Shown: positions 45,588-55,377 of the stretch, in pieces
Layout: every line of letters starts with the position of its first letter
Position numbering within the stretch: position 1 is the first letter of the stretch
Origin: SAR202 cluster bacterium
Lineage (GTDB): Bacteria > Chloroflexota > Dehalococcoidia > Lucifugimonadales > UBA2962
Length of the DNA stretch: 64,000 nucleotides
Assembly (NCBI GenBank): GCA_009392275.1
Contig: VFGV01000002.1
Coordinates: 1-64,000 of the forward strand
Reading direction: 5' to 3'
The notes under the pieces: generated by a model
Seen by the model: only the letters and a program-made list of their open reading frames with translations
The model's database searches: none
What the model was told of the DNA's origin: nothing
Translations under genes and position numbers: made by a program

Positions 45588-46556
45588 ATGAGAGCTTTAA
45601 TCACCGGAGGAGCCGGTTTTATTGGATCTCATTTATCAAACGCGCTTTTGGTTCAAGGTTATCGAGTGTCTGTAATAGACAATATGTCAACGGGCAACTT
45701 GGATAATATTAAAAACTTAAAATCCAATTCTGAATTTGAAATGATTGAAGCCTCCATCCATGATGAAAAGATTTTGAATAAAGCAGTTAGAGATGCGGAC
45801 GTAATTTTTCATTTAGCTGCAGCTGTGGGAGTGAATCTTATTGTTGATGACCCAGTGAAAGTGATTGAAACTAATATTCTTGGAACTCATTCAATTCTTA
45901 AAGCAGCCTATTCTTACCAAAAAAAGATTTTAGTTGCTTCCACATCTGAAATATATGGTAAAGGAGTTAAATCTCCATTTGCGGAGTATGATGATAGGTT
46001 GTTAGGACCAACCACTACATCTCGCTGGAGTTACGCAGCATCAAAGGCTGTAGATGAATTCTTGGCTTTTGCTTATAACAGGCAGCTTGATTTACCTGTA
46101 GTAATATTTCGCCTTTTCAATACTGTAGGACCGCGCCAAACAGGCAAATATGGCATGGTTCTACCCAGGTTTGTTGAGCGTATAATGGCTGGCCAATCGC
46201 CTCAGGTATATGGAGACGGACAGCAAACACGATGTTTTTGTGATGTCAGGGACGCTGTTAAAGCCATCATATTATTATCTGAATGTGAATCAGCAATCGG
46301 GGATGTTTATAACATTGGCTCTGAAAAAGAAATATCTATTTATCAGCTTGCAAAATTAGTAAATAAAGTTTTGGGCGGGCCAATATACGAACCCGAACTA
46401 ATCCCTTATGAACAGGCTTACAATTCGGGATTCGAAGACATGCTTAAACGACAACCAGACACTTCTAAAATTCGAAGCCTTATAGGATGGAAGCCTCAAA
46501 TAACACTAGAAGAGACTATTTCTGATATTGCAACTCAGCTTGGACATAATTTTTAA
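45588..46556 (+). CDS. NAD-dependent nucleotide-sugar epimerase/dehydratase
   Basis: A 322-residue extended SDR. The cofactor motif is GGAGFIG (7-13). The catalytic residues are in ASTSEIYG (Ser/Thr 118-120) and Tyr149-x-x-x-Lys153, followed by RLFNTVGPRQ and DGQQTRCFCDVRD. It resembles UDP-glucose 4-epimerase and UDP-glucuronate decarboxylase families; next to the UDP-sugar dehydrogenase, decarboxylation or epimerisation of the uronic acid is possible. Gap of 22 nt after the dehydrogenase. Confidence 0.87.
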   Translation: MRALITGGAGFIGSHLSNALLVQGYRVSVIDNMSTGNLDNIKNLKSNSEFEMIEASIHDEKILNKAVRDADVIFHLAAAVGVNLIVDDPVKVIETNILGTHSILKAAYSYQKKILVASTSEIYGKGVKSPFAEYDDRLLGPTTTSRWSYAASKAVDEFLAFAYNRQLDLPVVIFRLFNTVGPRQTGKYGMVLPRFVERIMAGQSPQVYGDGQQTRCFCDVRDAVKAIILLSECESAIGDVYNIGSEKEISIYQLAKLVNKVLGGPIYEPELIPYEQAYNSGFEDMLKRQPDTSKIRSLIGWKPQITLEETISDIATQLGHNF

Positions 46557-46567
46557 AGGACTGAATT

Positions 46568-47656
46568 TTGAATGTAACACATGTTGTCGGAGCGAGACCC
46601 AATTTTGTCAAAATAGCGCCGGTAATTTCAGCACTAAATGAAGCTAAAGAAGATGTGAATCAGGTGTTAGTTCATACAGGGCAGCATTATGATCAAAACA
46701 TGTCCGGGATATTCTTTAAAGATTTAAATCTTAATCAGGCAGACGAATATTTAGGTATTGGCCCTGGGACTCACGCCGAACAAACGAGTTCGGTAATGTT
46801 AGGTTGTGAGAGGATGTTTGAGAAGTATCAGCCAGATTTAGTAGTGGTAGTAGGCGATGTAAATTCAACTTTAGCTGCTGCTTTAACCGCTGCAAAAATG
46901 CAAATCAAATCAGCTCATGTTGAGTCTGGATTACGATCTTATGATAGATCTATGCCGGAAGAACACAATCGAGTTATAACAGACCATCTTTCAGATATCC
47001 TATTTACTCCATCGGCAGATGCTTCTCGTAATCTTCATCAGGAAGGGATTGAGAAACATAGAATACATTTTGTTGGGAATGTAATGATAGATTCGCTGAT
47101 AAATCAATTACCCTACAGACCTGAGCTGAACGACTTTAAGATGCCGGCGTTACGTGGTTTGCAAAAGAATAAATATGCTTTGTTAACACTTCACCGCCCC
47201 TCAAATGTAGACAATCCTAGCGTGTTATCAAAAATATGCAGAGAATTGAAGTTCTTATATGATGAAATGCCGATCGTTTTTCCTGCTCATCCTAGGACAA
47301 GAATTCAATTAAAGAACATCGATGCTCAACACCTTACGATATGTGAGCCATTAGGTTATCGAGAATTTTTAAGCCTAGAGTCACATGCAAGATTGGTTAT
47401 TACTGATTCTGGCGGTATCCAAGAAGAGACAACTTTTCTAGGTATACCTTGTATTACCGTTAGGAAAAATACTGAACGTCCAATAACGATAACTGAGGGT
47501 ACTAATGTTCTGTCTGATCCTGAAAACCTAAGCGGACTAATTCGTAATATATTATCGAACAATGATTCAGGTAAAACCAATGCATTAAAGTACTGGGATG
47601 GTAAAGCGGCAACACGTATAGCGGAGATTATTGTCTCCAGAGAATGGATGAACTAG
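46568..47656 (+). CDS. wecB: UDP-N-acetylglucosamine 2-epimerase
   Basis: Interconverts UDP-GlcNAc and UDP-ManNAc. The 362-residue GT-B-like fold shows GARPNFVKIAP, HTGQHYD, VGDVNSTLAAALTA, HVESGLRS, MPEEHNR, LTLHRPSN and ITDSGGIQEE with the conserved Glu pair. It starts at TTG 46568 behind AAAGGA. With the upstream dehydrogenase it would give UDP-ManNAcA. Confidence 0.93.
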   Translation: MNVTHVVGARPNFVKIAPVISALNEAKEDVNQVLVHTGQHYDQNMSGIFFKDLNLNQADEYLGIGPGTHAEQTSSVMLGCERMFEKYQPDLVVVVGDVNSTLAAALTAAKMQIKSAHVESGLRSYDRSMPEEHNRVITDHLSDILFTPSADASRNLHQEGIEKHRIHFVGNVMIDSLINQLPYRPELNDFKMPALRGLQKNKYALLTLHRPSNVDNPSVLSKICRELKFLYDEMPIVFPAHPRTRIQLKNIDAQHLTICEPLGYREFLSLESHARLVITDSGGIQEETTFLGIPCITVRKNTERPITITEGTNVLSDPENLSGLIRNILSNNDSGKTNALKYWDGKAATRIAEIIVSREWMN

Positions 47657-47664
47657 AGCTATTT

Positions 47665-49581
47665 ATGTGCGGCTTTATTGGAGTATTCAATCATAAAGTA
47701 GAAAAAATAGTTTCTAAAGAAGCGATTTTGAAATCTGCGGATACGATGGTTCATAGAGGACCTGATGATAGAACATCATTTATCAGTAAAGACCAAAGAT
47801 TTGGGATTGGGTATCGAAGACTAAGCATTGTTGACTTAGATGGTGGTAGACAACCTTTATTTTCGAGCGATGGCTCTGTGTGCGTGAATGTTAATGGTGA
47901 GATTTACAACCATTTAGAGCTCAAAAAAGAGCTAGAAGCTCGTGGCCACATCTACCAAACGAATTCGGATTCTGAGGCTGTATTACATGGGTATGAAGAG
48001 TGGGGTTTGGATGTAGTAGGTAAATTAAAAGGAATGTATGCTTTTTCGATCTATGACAGTAGTAAAGGTATTGAGGGAAAGGGTAGGTTAGTTTTAGCTA
48101 GAGATAAACTTGGAATAAAGCCACTTTATTACTCGATTACCCCGCATGGACTAATTTATGCATCTGAGATTAAAGCCATACTCAAGTTTTCTAATATTGT
48201 AAGGACTCCGGATATGATTGCTGTTAGTCAATATTTGACATTGTCGGCGACACCAGCACCTCGAACGATGTTTGAGGGTGTAAACAAGTTGCCACCAGGT
48301 CATTTAGCTACAGTAGATCTACATGGAAATCTTCAAATACGAGAATATTGGAATACTGCAGACAATCGCGTCGATCTTAAAGGGGTCAGTGAAGGCGAGA
48401 TCGTTGAGGAAATTTCTCAAAGTCTGACTTCATCAATTGAACGCCGTTTAATGACCGATGTGCCATTTGGTATTTTTTTAAGCGGGGGTGTCGATTCAAG
48501 CTTAAATTTAGCTTTAATGAGTCAAATGGTTGATAGACCAATAGATACATTTTCAGTTGCGATAGCAAATGACGAAGCTTCTAATGAAAATCAACATGCA
48601 AGATATGTCGCGAACCAATTTGGGGCTAATCATAACGAAGTTTTGATATCAGACGAACAATTTACAGGGTTTCTTACAGATATGGCGTACTATCAAGATG
48701 AACCCTTGGCTGATCCTGTATGTGTGCCCCTTTACTATTTAAGTGTTTTGGCAAAGTCCAAAGGGTCTACTGTTGTACATGTCGGTGAAGGAGCAGATGA
48801 ACTTTTTGCAGGCTACGGGAATTATGCTTTAATGAATGATTTTCATAGGGCTCTTTATGCTCCATTTAGAGGTCTACCTTATCCAGTTAAAAATTTGGTT
48901 TTGCAAATCGGGTCTTTGGGCCTCCCTGAAAGTAAAATTGAATATGTTAATAGAGCAACTTTGAACCAGGAATTATTTTGGGGTGGTGCAGTAGTATTTT
49001 CTGAAAATTCAAAGCAGCGCCTAATGAACAAATATATCGATCAACAGGTGTACTCTAATATTATTGAACCATATTACATTGAATATAATTCAAAATTTAG
49101 TGAAAGTTCTTTTCTTGATCGCGCAATTAATATTGATTTAAAGCATAGATTGCCGGAATTACTACTTATGCGCGTGGATAAGATGAGCATGGCAGCATCT
49201 ATAGAGGCACGAGTTCCGTTTTTGGACGAGGAATTAGTTGAATTGGCTAACTCGGTACCTTCATCACTCAAGTACAAAAATGGAGTCACTAAATACATTT
49301 TAAGAAAGATGGCTACGAAATATCTTCCAGAATCAGTCGTGTACAGGAAGAAAAACGGTTTTTGTGGAGGCACCACAAATATGATTGGAGAATCCTTAAC
49401 CCGATACGCTGAAAAAACACTAGGTGACTCAAAATGGATTTCAGAAGTTATGGACCAAAAAGAAGTACAGAGGATTTTTGAAACTCATAAAACGGGTAAA
49501 ACATCTAAGGGATCCGAAATTTGGACTCTTTTGAATTTGGCATTATGGCATAAGGTCTGGATAGAAGGAGAATCTGTTTGA
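47665..49581 (+). CDS. asnB: Asparagine synthase-type glutamine amidotransferase
   Basis: A 638-residue class II amidotransferase. The start is ATG 47665 because the next codon is the catalytic Cys2 (MCGFIGVFN). The glutaminase domain shows VHRGPDD and GEIYNH; the synthetase domain shows the PP-loop FLSGGVDSS and GEGADELFAGY. C-terminal KKNGFCGG is typical. Located inside a glycan locus between wecB and a heparinase-fold gene, it may amidate a sugar uronic acid rather than make asparagine; this is inferred from context. Confidence 0.88.
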   Translation: MCGFIGVFNHKVEKIVSKEAILKSADTMVHRGPDDRTSFISKDQRFGIGYRRLSIVDLDGGRQPLFSSDGSVCVNVNGEIYNHLELKKELEARGHIYQTNSDSEAVLHGYEEWGLDVVGKLKGMYAFSIYDSSKGIEGKGRLVLARDKLGIKPLYYSITPHGLIYASEIKAILKFSNIVRTPDMIAVSQYLTLSATPAPRTMFEGVNKLPPGHLATVDLHGNLQIREYWNTADNRVDLKGVSEGEIVEEISQSLTSSIERRLMTDVPFGIFLSGGVDSSLNLALMSQMVDRPIDTFSVAIANDEASNENQHARYVANQFGANHNEVLISDEQFTGFLTDMAYYQDEPLADPVCVPLYYLSVLAKSKGSTVVHVGEGADELFAGYGNYALMNDFHRALYAPFRGLPYPVKNLVLQIGSLGLPESKIEYVNRATLNQELFWGGAVVFSENSKQRLMNKYIDQQVYSNIIEPYYIEYNSKFSESSFLDRAINIDLKHRLPELLLMRVDKMSMAASIEARVPFLDEELVELANSVPSSLKYKNGVTKYILRKMATKYLPESVVYRKKNGFCGGTTNMIGESLTRYAEKTLGDSKWISEVMDQKEVQRIFETHKTGKTSKGSEIWTLLNLALWHKVWIEGESV

Positions 49582-51557
49582 AACTGCGCGATTGGATCAA
49601 CCTTACAGGAATATACCTGGCGATTTTTGGCCTGAAAGGAATTTTGCTACTCATGGATCGAGCAGCTAGACGGATATTACCGCCCCAAACTTATTGCTAC
49701 ACTTGGAAGTCTGAAAGCGAAACACTTCCAAACACTTTAAATATTGTGACGAATATCAATTCAGAATTGACAGACTATGAGAAATTATTTACTTCAGAAA
49801 AAGGAAAAATTATCGCAGCCGCAAACAGGATATTGAAACGAGAATTTCAGATTGCGAGTTTAGGCTGGATAGATTTTGGCGGACAGGTGGATTGGCATAG
49901 AGATCCAAAGACAAAACATGAATGGAGCGGGGGATTTTACTCACAAATAGACCTTATATCTTCGTTCGATTTAGGAACCGATATTAAAGTGACCTGGGAA
50001 TTAAGTAGATTCCACCAAGCATTGATTCTTGCCAGAGCTTATTGGTTAACTGGCGAAACCATATATCGTCAAGACTTGATAGATCACTGGGCAGATTGGG
50101 TAGAAAACAATCCATTTCCTTACGGTATTCATTGGACATCATCAATGGAGGTCTCAATAAGAGCAGTAAATATGATACTTGCCTTATTAATTATTGCTGA
50201 TAAAGACAAGAATACGAATTCTATCCCCAATACGGTTTTTCAAAATATTATTGAACATGGAAAGTACATAACTAGGAATTTAGAAATTAGTTCTAAAAAT
50301 GGAAAATTAATTGCTGGAAACCATCTAATATCAAATTACTCTGCATTAGTTATTATTGGTTTGTTTTTGTCCGATATTCCATTAGCTCAGGAGTGGCTTA
50401 AAGTTGGTATGAGAGGTTTGAATATAGAAGTTGAGAGACAAGTTTTACCAGATGGATTGCATTATGAAAGTTCTCTTCATTATCATAAATTTGTCTTGGA
50501 AATGCTTTTAATTACTGGGGTTTTGGCTAATAACCAGGGACATGAAATGCCATTAAAGTACAAGGAGTCTGTGTCTAAAATGTGCGACGCAGTCGTTGTT
50601 CTCACGCGTCCGGATGGAGAGCTACCAATGATTGGAGACGCTGATGGAGGAACGTTTTCTGTTTTATCTGGTTATTACTTAAATAGACCAGATAATAATC
50701 ATGACATATTAGCATTAGGAGCCATTTTCCTAGACAGAGAAGATTTAAAATGCATATCAAATGATAGTCTTGCAGAACTATTTTGGCTAACAGGATCAGA
50801 TAATGTCTCAAGCTGCCTCCAAGCATCGGAGCCTTTTTTATTTCCAGAGTGTGTGGAGTATAAAAATGGTGGTATATGCGTTTTGCAAAATAGAGACCGT
50901 AAAGATTTTATTCTATTTCGCACCGGCTGGCCTGAAAATGAATCTCCCACGGGACATAGGCACAATGACTTGCTTTCAATTGAAATTTGGCTTAATGGGA
51001 AACCAATAACCGTTGATCCCGGGACGCTAACATATACAGCTGATTTTTGTGTTAGAAATGAATTACGATCTAACAAATCTCATGGCACTGTCACCTTAAA
51101 TAATGCCGAGCAGAATCTCATCCAAAGTGATAGCCCATTTGAACTAGTTCCTAAAACCAATTCGGGCGATGTCCATATAACCAGTTCAAAAGAGCTTATT
51201 ACTGTCAAATCCTCCGCAATCTGGTCGTCGCTTATGTCCCATCAAAGACTAGTATCATATTCGGTTAAATCTGGAGCATTAATCATAGAAGACACAATAA
51301 AAGAAGCTGATACTGCATGCTGGAGTTGGCCCCTGTTTCCTGGGGTAAATGGTTTCAAGGCTATTGTTTCAACTGATTTAAAACTTTCGGAAACAATAGA
51401 TGACTTAAAATATGCTACTTCATATGGATTGGCTGATAACTCCAGGATAGTACGATTTTCAAGTGATACTAAACAGCGGGCTTCAGTTAAATTTTTATTC
51501 AACCAGTCGAAAGACTCTGCTAAGGCACTCAGTAAAGATTCTTCGATGGTGCTGTGA
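49578..51557 (+). CDS. Heparinase II/III-family protein
   Basis: A 659-residue protein with a helical (alpha/alpha) toroid followed by a beta-sandwich. Toroid features are WELSRFHQALILARAYWLTG, GIHWTSSMEVSIRA, GNHLISNYSAL and LHYESSLHYHKF, with Asn, His and Tyr at lyase-like positions; the sandwich starts at GHRHNDLLSIEIW and DPGTLTY. Such genes accompany asnB-like and GT4 genes in many exopolysaccharide loci, where they trim or modify the glycan. The N-terminal hydrophobic segment may be an anchor or uncleaved signal. It starts at TTG 49578, overlapping the asnB stop (TTGA). Confidence 0.85.
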   Translation: MKLRDWINLTGIYLAIFGLKGILLLMDRAARRILPPQTYCYTWKSESETLPNTLNIVTNINSELTDYEKLFTSEKGKIIAAANRILKREFQIASLGWIDFGGQVDWHRDPKTKHEWSGGFYSQIDLISSFDLGTDIKVTWELSRFHQALILARAYWLTGETIYRQDLIDHWADWVENNPFPYGIHWTSSMEVSIRAVNMILALLIIADKDKNTNSIPNTVFQNIIEHGKYITRNLEISSKNGKLIAGNHLISNYSALVIIGLFLSDIPLAQEWLKVGMRGLNIEVERQVLPDGLHYESSLHYHKFVLEMLLITGVLANNQGHEMPLKYKESVSKMCDAVVVLTRPDGELPMIGDADGGTFSVLSGYYLNRPDNNHDILALGAIFLDREDLKCISNDSLAELFWLTGSDNVSSCLQASEPFLFPECVEYKNGGICVLQNRDRKDFILFRTGWPENESPTGHRHNDLLSIEIWLNGKPITVDPGTLTYTADFCVRNELRSNKSHGTVTLNNAEQNLIQSDSPFELVPKTNSGDVHITSSKELITVKSSAIWSSLMSHQRLVSYSVKSGALIIEDTIKEADTACWSWPLFPGVNGFKAIVSTDLKLSETIDDLKYATSYGLADNSRIVRFSSDTKQRASVKFLFNQSKDSAKALSKDSSMVL

Positions 51558-52798
51558 TGGGATTGAAAGTCATGTTTATACATTCTGGAGCTGGTATTGG
51601 CGGCGCGCCGGTAAGCATGGTTACCTTAGCTGCCAGCCTGGACCCAAAGTTATATGATCCACATGTGGTATTTACTGATAACGGCCCAATGATTGATATT
51701 TCTAGACAGATGGGCCTTAAAGCTTCAGTCGTTAAAATGAGAGGAGTTATGGCTTATGGTGCGCATGTACCATTATCAATAAAGCCAGTAATTAATTTTG
51801 CTATTCAGTTTATACCGACCATTATTAAGGCAAGGCAATTAATAAAAACTGAGAAGCCTGACTTTATTCATCTGAATACTAGTGCGCTAATTTCAATAGG
51901 TATTATGGCTAGAATAGCAAAGGTACCAATTATTTGGCATATTAGAGAGGTAGTTAATCCTGGAACTTTGTTTGGGCATTTGCTTGCCAGGGCAATTTGT
52001 TTTCTCTCTTATAGGGTTATTGCAGTTTCTGACCATGTTGCTCAGTGCTTGCCGGAGGGAGAAAAAATAAGTGTCGTTCATAATCCTGTAAACACATCAA
52101 TATTTGATCCAAAATATAAGAAAAAATACAGAGAAAAGACAAATTCATTAATCGGGCTTAGTAAAAGAAATCTTATTATTGGTATATTAGGGTCAGTCCA
52201 GAAAGAGAAAGGACACTTTGTACTTGCTGAAGCCGCTCGAATAATAAAGAAAAAGTTTCCACAAGTAGTATTTCTTATAGTGGGCGGAGGAGCCCCGGAA
52301 GGTTATGCTGATACCTTGAGAGGCAGACTTAAAACATTTTTGCGCGTTCCTTTAGACAATCAGGCAAAACTTAATAGGGTTTTGTCGAAGATAGACTTAA
52401 CAGAAGAATTTAAAAGTGTTGGTTATCAAGCTGATGTGGCTCCGTATGTAGGCTCTATGGATATACTTGTAGCCCCTAATATAAAACCAGAAGGGTGTCC
52501 TAGGTCTCTGCTAGAAGCAATGTCCATGTCTGTTCCTGTTGTCGTGTCTGATATTGGGCCGAGTAGAGAAATAATGGGGGATAAATGTGCTTATTTTTGT
52601 GAGCCGGGTAACGTACTATCTCTTTCAAGTCAATTAATAGCTCTGATTGAATCCAAAGTTTTACGAAAACAATTAGGTAATGCCGGAAGAGTTAGGGCAT
52701 TAAGTAAATTTGAAGTCGCAAATCATATAGAAAAAATCCAAAATCTATATGGATCCGTTAGCGACGAAATAAACAGTAAAAGTGTTATGAGGCAATGA
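51557..52798 (+). CDS. GT4-family glycosyltransferase
   Basis: A 413-residue retaining glycosyltransferase with the GT-B fold. It has the N-terminal FIHSGAGIGGAPVSM, the linker VHNPVNTSIF, GILGSVQKEKG, LIVGGG and the donor motif PEGCPRSLLEAMSMSVPVV with the conserved E-x7-E. The ATG at 51557 overlaps the heparinase stop (TGATG). Cytoplasmic; acts on a lipid-linked precursor. Confidence 0.9.
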   Translation: MGLKVMFIHSGAGIGGAPVSMVTLAASLDPKLYDPHVVFTDNGPMIDISRQMGLKASVVKMRGVMAYGAHVPLSIKPVINFAIQFIPTIIKARQLIKTEKPDFIHLNTSALISIGIMARIAKVPIIWHIREVVNPGTLFGHLLARAICFLSYRVIAVSDHVAQCLPEGEKISVVHNPVNTSIFDPKYKKKYREKTNSLIGLSKRNLIIGILGSVQKEKGHFVLAEAARIIKKKFPQVVFLIVGGGAPEGYADTLRGRLKTFLRVPLDNQAKLNRVLSKIDLTEEFKSVGYQADVAPYVGSMDILVAPNIKPEGCPRSLLEAMSMSVPVVVSDIGPSREIMGDKCAYFCEPGNVLSLSSQLIALIESKVLRKQLGNAGRVRALSKFEVANHIEKIQNLYGSVSDEINSKSVMRQ

Positions 52799-53697
52799 GA
52801 ACTAAGAAACAAATTAACGCAATTGCAGAGATATCGGTGATAATTCCTTGTTTTAATGAGCAAGGCGGAATCCGGTCAGTCATTGAAGATCTTCAGTCAA
52901 CTTTAAAAAACTCAGGATTAAAACACGAAATCATTGTGGTAGATGATGCTTCTACCGACACAACGTCTGATATTGCTGAAAACGCAGGAGCGGTCGTGGT
53001 TAAACATAGGGTTAATCGCGGTTATGGTGCAGCTATTAAATCAGGTGTCAGAGTGGCAAAATACGATCATATATGCATTACTGATGGAGATGGAACGTAC
53101 CCTTCTGAAGTTATACCAGATCTAGTGGGAGCAGTTTCAGATGGAGCCGATATGGCTGTCGGATCTAGAACAGGTGCTATAGTGAAAATACCTTTAATTC
53201 GACGCCCTGCAAAGTTCGTAATAACTAAAATTGCAGAATCGATTGCCGGTATTTCGATACCTGACTTAAATTCAGGACTTCGAGTGTTTAAAAAGACACA
53301 GGTTAAGTTGTATTCAGGTATATTGCCGAATGGTTTTTCATTTACCACCACAATAACTCTTGCTTTGTTAACTAATGGTTTTAGGGTTGATTACGTTGCA
53401 ATAGATTATAAGGCAAGAATAGGAGATTCTAAGATTAGGCCGATTAGCGATACTCTAAATTTTGTGACTCTGATTTTACGGATGGCTTTGTATTTTGCAC
53501 CCTTGAAATTTTTCATGCCGGCGAGTTTCATTTGTGTTTTGGTTGCAATCGCATGGGCTTTAATAAGCCGGTTTGCTTTAGGACAATTAGCTGATGTCAC
53601 CAGTACAATCTTGGTTGTGCTAGGAATACAAATTGCAGTAGTAGGACTATTAGCAGAGATGATTAATAAACGATTGCCTGCGGGTAGACAAGATTAA
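52795..53697 (+). CDS. GT2 polyprenyl-phosphate glycosyltransferase, DPM1-like
   Basis: A 300-residue GT-A enzyme of the dolichol-phosphate mannosyltransferase type. It has VIIPCFNEQGGI, VVDDASTD, the acid motif DGDGTYP, GSRTG, and two C-terminal membrane helices (about 225-250 and 262-290). Such enzymes make polyprenyl-phosphate sugars used outside by GT-C transferases, several of which follow here. It overlaps the preceding GT4 by 4 nt (ATGA). A related GT2 lies at 61979-62902. Confidence 0.88.
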   Translation: MRTKKQINAIAEISVIIPCFNEQGGIRSVIEDLQSTLKNSGLKHEIIVVDDASTDTTSDIAENAGAVVVKHRVNRGYGAAIKSGVRVAKYDHICITDGDGTYPSEVIPDLVGAVSDGADMAVGSRTGAIVKIPLIRRPAKFVITKIAESIAGISIPDLNSGLRVFKKTQVKLYSGILPNGFSFTTTITLALLTNGFRVDYVAIDYKARIGDSKIRPISDTLNFVTLILRMALYFAPLKFFMPASFICVLVAIAWALISRFALGQLADVTSTILVVLGIQIAVVGLLAEMINKRLPAGRQD

Positions 53698-53706
53698 TTA
53701 TCAATT

Positions 53707-55377
53707 ATGAATAAGAATATGATTTCTGCTGAAATATATGCTAAATCTGCACTTGATCAGGTTCCGCGTTTGCTGGGTAACTTGGACCGGAACAGGTTTT
53801 CTTCGACCTATGGCTGTTTTCATAGAGACTATTGGCTAGAAAAAACATCTGATTTTCCGGACGCTGTCCGCCAATTTGCTGTGCATGCTTTAGCTTTGGT
53901 GTACAAATATGATTTTCCAAATAGTAAGTACCAGGGTAATACTAATTTACTTAACTGGACGATAGCAGCATTAGATTATTGGGCTGGAATTCAACATAAA
54001 GATGGAAGTTTCGATGAGTTTTATCCGTATGAACGTGGCTGGGTTGGCCCGACAGGTTTCACCACTTATGCCTGCGCAGAAGCTTTCAATTTAATTAGAG
54101 AAGAAATGCCTTCCGATGTTGAGAAACGGGTAAGAAGAGCCCTTATAAAGGCAGCATTTTTTATTGGTAAAGGTGAATCAGAAGAAGATCATTTAGGTAA
54201 TCATCATGCAATGGCGTGTTTGGCGGTTCATACCGTTATGAGAGTTTTGGGTCGGGACGACTTAGAAGCTATATATAGCAAATTGTGGGATAAATTCTTA
54301 ACTTATTACCATGCTGAAGAAGGATGGTGCAGAGAATATGATGGTCCTGATCCTGGATACCTTTCTGCAGTAGTATCCTTTCTTGGGAAAATTTATGTTC
54401 ATGACCCTAGACCTGAGATTTTTGAAGTTATATCCGGCGCAGTCGAAACTTGCTCTTATTTTGTATATCCAAATGGATCCTATGGAGGCATTTTAGGAAG
54501 CAGAAACACAATCCACTTGTACACTCACGGATTCGAAATCGTATCGTCCCAAATCAAACTCGCACAGTCGATAGCTGTCAAAGCTATATCCGGTATTGCT
54601 CAAGGTAACCTGGTACCACCTTCTTCAATGTCTGACAGGTATTTGGTTTATAGAGTTCCAGAATATCTGCAGTCATATCTGGATTATAGTCCTAAATCTG
54701 GGGAGTTATTGACATTGCCATACGAGAGAGAGCATACCAAGTTTTTTAAGAAGGCAGGAATAGCTTCATGCAGGACCGGAGATCAATACACAATTGCCAA
54801 TATGGCAAAAGGCGGTACTTTTAAAATCTTTAATGTCGCATTAAATGAATGTTTACTGAATGACTCGGGGGCAATAGGGATTTTATCTAATGGGAAGAAA
54901 TTCACTACACAATGGATAGATCAAAGCTTTAAATTTTCTGTTGATGCTAACGAATGGAGTGTAACGGGCACAGCAAAATATCTTCCCAACCCAAAAACAT
55001 TTACTCCATTTAAGGGACTAATTTTTAGGTTGATAATGGTTGCAGCTGGATGGAGTCCAATGTTGTCCCATTTTGTTAAAGGTAGGATTAGGAAGATGAT
55101 TATATTAAATGAGTCTGATGTGCCTTTAAATTTCTCCAGATCAATTTTATTTGAAAAATCTCAAATAACTATTCGGGACACATTTACATTAAATCGAAAA
55201 TCTATATCAGTAACCAATATAAGTTTAGGCGGTGAATATCACTTGCGCTATGTACCGCAAAGCCGATATTTCCAACCTCATGAGCTGGCCAACCATGGTA
55301 TAGAACTTAGTCCAGAGGAACTGAATAAATTGAATTCGGAAAGGACAATATCAGTGGAGAGAGAAATAAAAATTTGA
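53707..55377 (+). CDS. Unrecognised protein, probable helical-toroid plus beta-sandwich (556 aa)
   Basis: I cannot name the family. The first ~330 residues are helix-rich with repeated Trp/Tyr/His/Gly patterns of (alpha/alpha) toroid enzymes: DYWAGIQHKDGSFDEFYP, GPTGFTTYACAEAF, GNHHAMACLAV, DPGYLSAVVSFLGKIY. The last ~200 are strand-rich. This is the layout of polysaccharide lyases and unsaturated glycosyl hydrolases, but the catalytic set cannot be confirmed. No signal peptide, so the place of action is unclear. Context in the glycan locus suggests work on a glycan or lipid-linked sugar. Confidence 0.6.
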   Translation: MNKNMISAEIYAKSALDQVPRLLGNLDRNRFSSTYGCFHRDYWLEKTSDFPDAVRQFAVHALALVYKYDFPNSKYQGNTNLLNWTIAALDYWAGIQHKDGSFDEFYPYERGWVGPTGFTTYACAEAFNLIREEMPSDVEKRVRRALIKAAFFIGKGESEEDHLGNHHAMACLAVHTVMRVLGRDDLEAIYSKLWDKFLTYYHAEEGWCREYDGPDPGYLSAVVSFLGKIYVHDPRPEIFEVISGAVETCSYFVYPNGSYGGILGSRNTIHLYTHGFEIVSSQIKLAQSIAVKAISGIAQGNLVPPSSMSDRYLVYRVPEYLQSYLDYSPKSGELLTLPYEREHTKFFKKAGIASCRTGDQYTIANMAKGGTFKIFNVALNECLLNDSGAIGILSNGKKFTTQWIDQSFKFSVDANEWSVTGTAKYLPNPKTFTPFKGLIFRLIMVAAGWSPMLSHFVKGRIRKMIILNESDVPLNFSRSILFEKSQITIRDTFTLNRKSISVTNISLGGEYHLRYVPQSRYFQPHELANHGIELSPEELNKLNSERTISVEREIKI

